Below, piece after piece: positions 34,801 to 42,934 of a stretch of DNA of 64,000 nt (the stretch's first letter is position 1; the number at the start of each line of letters is the position of its first letter). The notes beneath the pieces were generated by a model. It made no database searches. It was given only the letters and a program-made list of their open reading frames with translations, and was not told where the DNA came from. Where the stretch lies: assembly GCA_038501785.1 (NCBI GenBank), contig JBAMJR010000272.1:712001-776000 (forward strand). The letters run 5' to 3'. The position numbers and the translations under genes were made by a program. This DNA comes from Myoxocephalus aenaeus (lineage: Eukaryota > Chordata > Actinopteri > Perciformes > Cottidae).

Positions 34801-37080
34801 ACACAAGAGACACAAGAGAGACACAAGAGAGACACAAAGAGACACAAAGAGACACAAAGAGACACAAAGAGACACAAGCAGACACAAAGAGACACAAAGA
34901 GACACAAAGAGACACAAAGAGACACAAAGAGACACAAAGAGACACAAAGAGACACAAAGAGACACAAGCAGACACAAAGAGACACAAGCAGACACAAAGA
35001 GACACAAAGAGACACAAAGAGACACAAAGAGACACAAAGAGACACAAGCAGACACAAAGAGACACAAAGAGACACAAAGAGACACAAGCATACACAAAGA
35101 GACACAAAGAGACACAAAGAGACACAAAGAGACACAAAGAGACACAAAGAGACACAAAGAGACACAAAGAGACACAAAGAGACACAAGCAGACACAAAGA
35201 GACACAAGCAGACACAAAGAGACACAAAGAGACACAAAGAGACACAAAGAGACACAAAGAGACACAAGCAGACACAAAGAGACACAAAGAGACACAAAGA
35301 GACACAAGCAGACACAAAGAGACACAAAGAGACACAAAGAGACACAAGCAGACACAAAGAGACACAAAGAGACACAAAGAGACACAAAGAGACACAAGCA
35401 GACACAAAGAGACACAAAGAGACACAAGCAGACACAAAGAGACACAAAGAGACACAAAGAGACACAAAGAGACACAAAGAGACACAAGCAGACACAAAGA
35501 GACACAAAGAGACACAAAGAGACACAAAGAGACACAAAGAGACACAAGCAGACACAAAGAGACACAAAGAGACACAAAGAGACACAAAGAGACACAAGCA
35601 GACACAAAGAGACACAAAGAGACACAAGCAGACACAAAGAGACACAAAGAGACACAAAGAGACACAAAGAGACACAAAGAGACACAAGCAGACACAAAGA
35701 GACACAAAGAGACACAAAGAGACACAAAGAGACACAAGCAGACACAAAGAGACACAAAGAGACACAAGCAGACACAAAGAGACACAAAGAGACACAAAGA
35801 GACACAAGCAGACACAAAGAGACACAAAGAGACACAAAGAGACACAAAGAGACACAAAGAGACACAAGCAGACACAAAGAGACACAAAGAGACACAAGCA
35901 GACACAAAGAGACACAAAGAGACACAAGCAGACGTCTCTGCGTTCAGAAGACTTTGGGAGTCGTTGCTAAACACAGCCGTCATCTCTCCCACACAGCTGT
36001 TAGTCATTTGCAGATTCCCGTGAAAGGATCTGTTGATAGTTGTCACCTGTATTTCCAGCAGAGAGTCTGCTCTGACCAATCAGCTGACAGGGATCCATCA
36101 CCTCACAGTGTCGCTCCCTGGCTAACCTCACAGTGCTAACATTGAAACACAGTGATATGTGCCAGAGACAAACCACTACTACACCCCCTCCCGTCACATG
36201 AAGCAGCACTCAGGAGTTCAGCCGGGGTGAGTCAGACAACAGGACGTATGACTGAAAGCGGTTCAAGAGTCTGGAGGAGGAAGACGTTTCTATCTTTAAA
36301 ATGCTCTGCAGCTGCCGTCTGTCTGCATACAGATGAGCTGTGCTCCATCTATCTTCCTTCCTGAGGGACTTCCACCTGCTCAACCCATCCTCCAGCTCAG
36401 CATATAATACTTTGGACATTTTAAATCTCAGACACACCACCTTATCACGGCTATAAAAAGAAAGCATGACTGTTACATTGTTCCCTCCAGCCAGGCCTGT
36501 TTCAGGGAGCGGCCATAAGCACAGTGATGGAAGCTCTGTCCTCAGAGTTGGGACGGTACAAAGGCTGAACCAGATCATGTGTTCTGCCAATCCTGAGGAG
36601 AAATACTGTATGACCTGAAACACAATGTGATTTACAATATGTATGAAACTTACAATAACTTGTTTGTACATAGTACACAAAGTGCTGATAACCCTTCAGC
36701 GCACTGATACATAACAAGTAAATGATATGCATCATCAAGCAGTGAGCTACGTGCTCCAGTGTGAGCGCTGGCTGCCAGCTGGAGACGTTACGCAACAGCC
36801 ACCATGAGCCCATTGGGCAGTCATGCATTCTGCAGGCTCCCATCAGACAACTTCCAGTGAAACTTCACTTTCCAGCTAAACTATGGGGAGGAGCTTTCCT
36901 TCTAACTGGTGACATGAACACATTTTAAAACATCTGTTCTGCAACAGAAACGTCACTCTGCCATGAAGTTAGTGAAGCAGATCACAAGCAGAGAAAGTTT
37001 CTATAGCTCAGACTGGAAAACAGCTTCCATACATATGAAATACAACATCTTTACCAGGGCCACATACTGTGCACTAGCCC

Positions 37081-37126
<46 letters not shown>

Positions 37127-37281
37127 AAGAAGAAGAAGAAACTTTGTATTTGTCATATTACATTATTTGTACATACATACATGACATGTGCTCTCTGCAT
37201 TGAACCCTCCATAGCAATTTAGGAGCAGAGGGCTGCTGGAAAGCTCCGGGAAGCAACTAGGGTTCAGTGTCTTGCTCAAGG

Positions 37282-37315
<34 letters not shown>

Positions 37316-37473
37316 ATATATATATATATATATATATATATGTAGAGAGAGAGAGAGAGATCTATGTATGTCTAATAAAAATATGTATACATATGTACAA
37401 TAAACAGTCAAAATGTATACAGTAATTTTAAATGGAAACAATTTAACAGTCAGACCCCCGTGTTGTGCATTTT

Positions 37474-37518
<45 letters not shown>

Positions 37519-38123
37519 ATGATTTATTTTGAGATGTCTGTTGGAGGAATGTGACACTGAAAATAAAAATGCATTCATAATTATTGAGTCTAAATACATT
37601 TGGAAATGATATTTAAAAACTCCCTGTTTGGTTTCCCGATGAGATATTACAGATATGATGAATGTAGCCGACTTAAGGTAAGGTCTGGGTCCGAGCCGCG
37701 GGACAAGACCCCTTCACCAGAGGTCTGGGTCCGACACCCCCCTAGGGAGTCCCGTCCCGGTCGGCCCACCTACCTCATGGGGATCTTGACCCTCAGGTAC
37801 CGGTCGATGGCGATGGCCAGCAGCGCCAGGATGGAGCTCTGCGTGAGGACCAGCACGGCGCAGACCCCCAGCAGGCAGCTGTAGAAGTGCGTCTGCAGCC
37901 CGATGCTGATGGTGACGGCGAGCGGGATCACCAGAGCCCCGACCGCCACGTCCGCCAGGGCCAGGGACACGATGAAGCACACCGTGGTGTCCCGCAGGGA
38001 GCGGTTCATGCGCACGGCCCAGACCACCATCACGTTGCCCACCACCGAGGACACGGCGATCAGGACCTCCATCCCGATGTACAGCGCCCGGGAGGAGGGC
38101 AGACCCGCGGGCAGACCCGGCAT
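31424..38123 (-). CDS. adora1: Adenosine A1-like receptor (adora1 type), three coding exons
   Basis: Exons 38123-37774, 32208-31914 and 31813-31424 join at GT-AG borders into 344 codons (human A1: 326). All seven membrane helices are present: TM1 with GN, TM2 SLALADVAVG, TM3 ending DRYLRVKIPM, TM4 CWLVSILVGLLPMVGW, TM5 MDYMVYFNFFGWVLPP, TM6 AVSWLPLHILNC and TM7 ILTHGNSAVNPVVYAFR. Ligand-site residues of the family are kept: Phe and Glu in CEFETV, Asn in LHILN, Thr-His in LTHGN. NGSLL in loop 2 is a glycosylation site and LCQDP in the tail a possible palmitoylation site. The role known for the family is Gi-coupled adenosine sensing at the plasma membrane. The wording is closer to A1 than A3. 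Odd points are a Ser at the exon 1/2 codon where A1 has Arg, an extra 100-bp intron, and a poly-Asp tail. Confidence 0.9.
31914..32208 (-). CDS. adora1: adora1 coding exon 2 (TM4-TM5)
   Basis: The acceptor is CTTCTCCCTGCTGCACAG. The first base C completes a Ser codon, followed by YKRVVTPRRAG through HKQLNKK. The donor is AAGAAG|GTGAGG, phase 0. Intron 2 to the next exon is only 100 bp. Confidence 0.88.
32586..35931 (-). repeat. 3.3-kb decamer minisatellite in adora1 intron 1
   Basis: About 330 copies of CACAAAGAGA and CACAAGCAGA (plus-strand reading). Four blocks of a GAGAGACACAA variant lie near 33197, 33889, 34118 and 34740. A few 11-bp copies (CACAAAAGAGA) shift the phase. Frames of over 1,100 codons exist on both strands but only reflect the period. 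In the gene's sense the units read TCTCTTTGTG and TCTGCTTGTG, pyrimidine-rich. Confidence 0.97.
35934..37082. other. adora1 intron 1, unique part
   Basis: No recognised exon. A 156-codon minus-strand frame at 36680-36210 is open but has no family resemblance and no good splice borders. Confidence 0.5.
37083..37140. repeat. (AT)n followed by (GAA)n
   Basis: About 42 bp of AT dinucleotides, then GAAGAAGAAGAAGAA. Confidence 0.95.
37284..37360. repeat. (TC)n-(AT)n-(GA)n palindromic microsatellite
   Basis: A (TC)n run ending CTACA, 24 bp of alternating TA, then TGTAG and a (GA)n run. Bases 37297-37360 form a perfect 64-bp palindrome with 20-base TC/GA arms around a self-complementary AT core. 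Confidence 0.95.
37479..37516. repeat. (AT)n microsatellite
   Basis: About 19 AT units in adora1 intron 1. Confidence 0.96.
37774..38123 (-). CDS. adora1: adora1 coding exon 1 (TM1-TM3)
   Basis: The chosen ATG at 38123 gives MPGLPAGLPSSRALYIGMEV, close in length to the human N-terminus. The longer open frame upstream begins with GTG only. The ATG context is GCCAGCATGC. The exon ends ATGAG|GTAGGT, phase 2, right after DRYLRVKIPM. It is very GC-rich compared with the rest of the window. Confidence 0.9.
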
Positions 38124-38432
38124 GCTGGCGGCGCTGTGGGGGGTCCTGTGCACCGACTGAGTCCCGGACTCTGGGTGCGCATGTTTTAAGTCCCGCGGAG
38201 GCAGGAAGAGTCTGCTGCCCTGGTCCGTTCAGGATCTGGTCCGGGACGCAGGACCGACTCTCCACACGGTCCGAGACGTGGCTCCTGCTGGTGCAGGACC
38301 GGACCCGAGATCCGGAATGAGTCACAAGCCGGTTCCCAAAGCGGAGCCGCGTCTTTGGACTGGTTCTGTGAAGTAATCCCAGCGGCTACGTCACCGACTC
38401 ATTGATCTGCAGAGTAACCTGCGCTGACAGCT

Positions 38433-39506
38433 CTCTCTGTGGGGCGGACCAGGGACCCTGTGGGGCTGGACCAGGGACTCTGTGGGGGCGGACCAGGGAC
38501 CCTGTGGGGCTGGACCAGGGACTCTGTGGGGGCGGACCAGGGACTCTGTGGGGTGGACCAGGGACTCTGTGGGGGCGGACCAGGGACTCTGTGGGGTGGA
38601 CCAGGGACTCTGTGGGGGTGGACCAGGGACCCTGTGGGGCTGGACCAGGGACTCTGTGGGGGCGGACCAGGGACTCTGTGGGGCTGGACCAGGGACTCTG
38701 TGGGGGTGGACCAGGGACTCTGTGGGGTGGACCAGGGACTCTGTGGGGGCGGACCAGGGACTCTGTGGGGTGGACCAGGGACTCTGTGGGGGTGGACCAG
38801 GGACTCTGTGGGGCTGGACCAGGGACTCTGTGGGGCTGGACCAGGGACTCTGTGGGGGTGGACCAGGGACTCTGTGGAAGTGGACATGGGACTCTGTGGG
38901 GGTGGACCAGGGACTCTGTGGGGCTGGACCAGGGACTCTGTGGAAGTGGACCAGGGACTCTGTGGAAGTGGACCAGGGACTCTGTGGGGCTGGACCAGGG
39001 ACTCTGTGGAAGTGGACCAGGGACTCTGTGGGGCTGGACCAGGGACTCTGTGGGGGTGGACCAGGGACTCTGTGGAAGTGGACCAGGGACTCTGTGGAAG
39101 TGGACCAGGGACTCTGTGGGGGTGGACCAGGGACTCTGTGGGGCTGGACCAGGGACTCTGTGGAAGTGGACCAGGGACTCTGTGGAAGTGGACCAGGGAC
39201 TCTGTGGGGGTGGACCAGGGACTCTGTGGGGGTGGACCAGGGACTCTGTGGAAGTGGACCAGGGACTCTGTGGGGCTGGACCAGGGACTCTGTGGAAGTG
39301 GACCAGGGACTCTGTGGGGGCGGACCAGGGACTCTGTGGAAGTGGACCAGGGACTCTGTGGAAGTGGACCAGGGACTCTGTGGGGCGGACCAGGGACTCT
39401 GTGGGGGTGGACCAGGGACTCTGTGGAAGTGGACCAGGGACTCTGTGGGGTGGACCAGGGACTCTGTGGGGGTGGACCAGGGACTCTGTGGGGGCGGACC
39501 AGGGAC
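38433..39506. repeat. 22-bp GC-rich minisatellite upstream of adora1
   Basis: About 49 copies sharing GGACCAGGGACTCTGTGG followed by GGGC, GGCT, GGGT or AAGT (21-22 bp). AAGT units occur only beyond about 38878, so the array has a promoter-near and a distal sub-domain. It begins 310 bp upstream of the adora1 ATG. Five long frames on both strands are artefacts. Confidence 0.96.
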
Positions 39507-39544
39507 ACATAAACCCACACATATACATATGTGTGGGTTTATGT
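39507..39544. repeat. Perfect 18-bp-arm palindrome capping the minisatellite
   Basis: ACATAAACCCACACATAT, two bases AC, then its exact reverse complement. It starts inside the last unit of the 22-bp array (after GGGAC). A (CA)n tract follows at 39555-39588. Confidence 0.95.
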
Positions 39545-39674
39545 GATCATGTATAACCACACACACACACAAACACACACACACACAGTCACACTATCTC
39601 ACTACATTGCACATTATTCTGCATGGATTTCATCTCGTTGCCGTAACCAAAGTTAAAGCTGCTCAATACGAAAG

Positions 39675-40104
39675 ACAGTGCTAACAGCGCTAAGAGTGCC
39701 GACAGAGTTAACAGTGCTAACAGCGCTAACAGAGCTAAGAGCACTAACAGTACCAACAGCGCTAACAGTGCTAACAGAGTTAACAGTGCTAACAGTGCCA
39801 ACATAGTTAACAGTGCTAATAGAGTTAACAGATCTAACAGCACTAACAGTGCTAACAGAGTTACCAGTGCTAACAGTGCCGACAGAGTTAACAGCCTTAA
39901 CAGTGCCGACAGAGTTAACAGCCCTAACATTGCCGACAAAGTTAACAGTGCTAATAGAGTTAACAGATCTAACAGCACTAACAGTGCCAACAAAGTTAAC
40001 AGTGCTAACAGAGCTTAAAAGCACTAACAGTGCCGACAGAGTTAACAGTGCTAACAGCGCTAACATAGCTAAGAGCACTAACAGTGCCGACAGAGTTAAC
40101 AGTG
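39675..40104. repeat. 9/18-bp minisatellite AACAGTGCT-AACAGAGTT
   Basis: Nonamers AACAGTGCT, AACAGAGTT, AACAGCGCT, AACAGTGCC and similar, in loose 18-27-bp higher-order patterns. The Leu/Thr-rich frames on both strands are artefacts. A hAT element lies just past its end. Confidence 0.92.
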
Positions 40105-40120
40105 CGAAGCTCCGCTAGCA

Positions 40121-41094
40121 CAGTGATTCTCAACTGGTGGGTCGCGACCTTTCAGTGGGTCGCGTTTTCAGTTGCCTGAAAAAAGAAAAAAAAGCAACAA
40201 AAAAAAACAACTCTTTTTTTTTTTCATCCTGTGGTTTTATTTTGAAAGGACTTTTTTATGCAGCGGAGTGTAGTTATTTTGCCGGCTCTGGTTTCAACTG
40301 GTTTTGCACTTGTCCCTCCATGTTTTCAGCAGCGTGGGCCAGGTTGGGTCAAACCATCCTGATATGGGGGAGACTCTGGGTTTTTAGGATAATTAAATTA
40401 AACAGCCTACTGAATATAACATTGACAACTGATGGCGCTGCCTGCATGACAGGAACACACTCAGGGGTTGGGAGGAGAATTGAGTGCTGCTTAATGTTCT
40501 GTAAAGCACAATGTTTTTCAGTATTTACTGATGAGGTAATCACAAGAGAAGTTAATGTTGTATATATGAATCCTTTTGAATTCCACTTTTGTTTAATTTA
40601 TTTTGAGTTAGTGGAAAAGCTGCTCCTCAACACAGTGACGTGTTCCACAGTAAAGTGTTGGTCATAGATTCGGTGAGTGTGTGTTCTCAGTTAAAGTTAG
40701 GTCATTTCAGTCTTTTTGAAACTACTTCTTAGTTGTTGGACTGTTTGTGCATGAAAGCTGTAGAGTCTGTTTAAAAATAGCTGAAGATTCTGAATTGTTA
40801 TATATGTTGTAATACCTCGTGTCCTGAAGATGCAGTTTTAGTTTTTTTATTAAAATGCAGCTAATTGAGTGTAAAAGGGAATAGTTCCCTCTCTATCATC
40901 AACACCAGCTGCTCGTTTTGGTTATTAAACTTGTTTTTGTGTTAGCATACATATTCTGTACTATCTCAGGTTCAAACTGCACCATCTTTTCATTAAATAC
41001 ATTGGAGAAGTTGAGAATGTTCCTCGATTTGGGTCGCGGCTTGTCATTCAGGGGTGATGGTGGGTCCCGGAGCCAGACCAGTTGAGAACCACTG
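40121..41094 (+). mobile_element. 974-bp hAT-type element with perfect 8-bp target duplication
   Basis: The left end CAGTGATTCTCAACTGG and right end CCAGTTGAGAACCACTG are inverted repeats with one mismatch in 17. CGCTAGCA flanks both sides (40113-40120 and 41095-41102), the 8-bp duplication expected of hAT. A subterminal GGTGGGTCGCG word near the left end is partly mirrored at the right (TTTGGGTCGCG, 41028-41038, same orientation). It has only remnants of coding sequence, so it is non-autonomous. Confidence 0.92.
40425..40469 (+). pseudogene. Remnant of a hAT (ZBED5-like) transposase
   Basis: Within a 176-codon frame, TTDGAACMTGTHSGV matches the Asp-Gly-Ala...Met-Thr-Gly motif of the hAT transposase catalytic region in Charlie/ZBED5-like proteins. 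The sequence on either side does not continue the domain, so this is a short relic left after internal deletions. Confidence 0.6.
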
Positions 41095-41102
41095 CGCTAG
41101 CA

Positions 41103-41458
41103 GACAAAGCTCTTTAACCAAACGCCCAACATGATGAGAACACATTAATGCACTGCAGCAATGATGTCACCAGAGAGGGAACGGAGCGGAAGCACAGGTA
41201 AAGTCCCTGCTCACATTTATCTTTTTAGAAGATGAGAATCATATTGTGGCTTTTTGGGGTGACATCACTGTACACCTTTAACTGAATTATTTTATTTTAT
41301 TTTATGATAAACATTTTTCAAAAACTAATTAATACACACATGAAGTCATAGAACAGGTTCCACATTATTGTGATGTTCTGGACCTCTGCATGAGGAAACT
41401 CGTTAATTATGGTTTCATACCATCGTCTGTATGATCACGCTGCTCATACTCTCCACCT
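41103..41458. other. Unique sequence, nothing recognised
   Basis: AT-rich with no significant open frame outside the adjoining repeat. Confidence 0.55.
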
Positions 41459-41783
41459 GTACGGAGGCCCAGCAGGTCCATACACTGTACGGAGGCCCAG
41501 CAGGTCCATACACTGTACGGAGGCCCAGCAGGTCCATACACTGTACGGAGGCCCAGCAGGTCCATACACTGTACGGAGGCCCAGCAGGTCCATACATGGT
41601 ACGGAGGCCCAGCAGGTCCATACACTGTACGGAGGCCCAGCAGGTCCATACACTGTACGGAGGCCCAGCAGGTCCATACACTGTACGGAGGCCCAGCAGG
41701 TCCATACACTGTACGGAGGCCCAGCAGGTCCATACACTGTACGGAGGCCCAGCAGGTCCATACATGGTACGGAGGCCCAGCAG
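41459..41783. repeat. 28-bp minisatellite
   Basis: Twelve near-identical copies sharing TACGGAGGCCCAGCAGGTCC followed by ATACACTG. Two copies, five units apart at each end, carry ATACATGG instead. Both strands stay open and are not coding. Confidence 0.96.
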
Positions 41784-42000
41784 GACCTGAGCCTCGCTCC
41801 TCTGCTGCAGGACCTCAGCCTCGCTCCTCTGCTGCAGGACCTCAGCCTCGCTCCTCTGCTGCAGGACCTCAGCCTCGCTCCTCTGCTGCAGGACCTCAGC
41901 CTCGCTCCTCTGCTGCAGGACCTCAGCCTCGCTCCTCTGCTGCAGGACCTCAGCCTCGCTCCTCTGCTGCAGGACCTCAGCCTCGCTCCTCTGCTGCAGG
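41784..42000. repeat. 27-bp minisatellite abutting the previous array
   Basis: Eight copies sharing CAGCCTCGCTCCTCTGCTGC with AGGACCT; the first has GAGCCTC. The array joins the 28-bp one with no unique sequence between them, inside a shared CAGCAGG word. Confidence 0.96.
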
Positions 42001-42368
42001 AGCCAACAGAAAAGGATCTGAAGATGAAATCTGTAATCGGTGCAAAGAGTCAAATCGATGTCCCTGCTGCTCAGCCAATCGTATCATCACATCACTGAAG
42101 ATGTAAAGCGACAGAACCCAACGTGGAGCAGTGTGAAACCAGCTGACATGAACTGAGTCACTGTGTGTTCAGTCTATGAGCCGCCTCAGACGCACAGACT
42201 TGTTTGTTAAGCTCTTCAAACAGCTGAAGGCTGCTGTGGATCTTTGAGGATCTTTGAGGAAGCCGCTGCCTGTCTGCTGAATAAAGATGCAGCGCACCAC
42301 TTCCTGTGTTCACAGTCCACTTTCACAACGTTGTCCTCTTGCGTAAACCTTTCTAGCTCTGGACATCA
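42001..42368. other. Unique sequence between arrays and candidate exon
   Basis: The plus frame continues 32 codons past the 27-bp repeat to a stop at 42098, with no recognisable family. No other feature is seen. Confidence 0.5.
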
Positions 42369-42467
42369 TCAGTCATCTCTGTTCCCAGAACACTGAATCA
42401 TGTCTCTCATGTCAGCATGAAGCAGCAGTTCATCTTCAGTCTGTTCAGAGTCCTGGATCTCTTCCAG
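42369..42467 (-). CDS. Candidate terminal exon of an unrecognised gene
   Basis: On the minus strand a reasonable acceptor (TGTTTGTGTCTCCAG) is followed by 32 codons, LEEIQDSEQTEDELLLHADM then RDMIQCSGNRDD and TGA. The acidic composition and clean acceptor look like a real last exon, but I cannot name the protein. The next upstream exon would have to lie beyond the Harbinger element and the 42.9-45.6 kb arrays. No partner exon is visible there, so it may be a chance frame or a relic. Confidence 0.3.
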   Translation of the reverse strand: MEEIQDSEQTEDELLLHADMRDMIQCSGNRDD

Positions 42468-42621
42468 CTGGAGACACAAACATTCATTCACATTCAGAGA
42501 GGAAAAATATACAAACACGTGAATGATGGAAAGTTGATAAACAGCAGGAGGTATGGACCTGAAGTCCTCCAGCAAACTAATTAAGGCTCGTAATTAAAGC
42601 TGGTAATTAAGGCTGGTTTAA

Positions 42622-42931
42622 GGGGCCGATCACACCAGACGCGACTCTCAAAAACGCGTCGCTACCAAAACCATTCTTCTCCTATGGTACGGCGCCTTTC
42701 ATGCGTGCTTTTTAAATGCCACGTTTCACGTTTTTCTAGCGTTTTTCCGGCGCGCCTAAAAGTTGAAATATTCTAAATTTTTAAGCGCCTTGTGCGAAGT
42801 CGCACAGCTCATCAATGTCAGTGTGCATCGCCCGGTTGGAGCTCCACAGGGGCACCGGGCTGTGGAGCTTTAGCCAAGGGGTTTTAGAAGCGACTGTACT
42901 TTTAAAAGTCTTGTCCGGTGTGATCGGCCCC
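42622..42931. mobile_element. 310-bp PIF/Harbinger-type MITE
   Basis: Terminal inverted repeats GGGGCCGATCACACCAGAC and its complement (one mismatch in 19) are flanked on both sides by TAA, the 3-bp TWA duplication typical of PIF/Harbinger. The interior is GC-rich with CGCGTC, GGCGCC and GGCGCGCC words and has no open frame. It sits within the TTAA-rich 20-bp repeat: AAGGCTGGTT lies on its left and AAGGCTGGTTATTAAGC on its right. Confidence 0.9.
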
Positions 42932-42934
42932 TAA

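Noticed and set aside
32453..36079. Frames of over 1,100 codons on both strands (Cys-Leu-Phe-Val-Ser and Lys-Glu-Thr-Gln repeats)
   Set aside because: Read from the 10-bp array in adora1 intron 1. Long frames on both strands are a sign of a repeat and not of a gene.
36210..36680. 156-codon minus-strand frame in adora1 intron 1
   Set aside because: No recognisable family and no good splice sites. The receptor reads correctly without it.
38124..38153. Ten-residue N-terminal extension of the adenosine receptor
   Set aside because: The extension starts at GTG, not ATG. The ATG at 38123 has a good context and gives a length like other A1 receptors.
38386..39584. Proline-rich and Gly-Thr-Leu-Trp frames of 350-397 codons
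   Set aside because: Products of the 22-bp minisatellite on both strands with no signal peptide, domain or splice context.
42001..42098. 32-codon tail EPTEKDLKMKSVIGAKSQ... after the 27-bp repeat
   Set aside because: Open only as a continuation of the repeat frame, with no acceptor in front and no known similarity.
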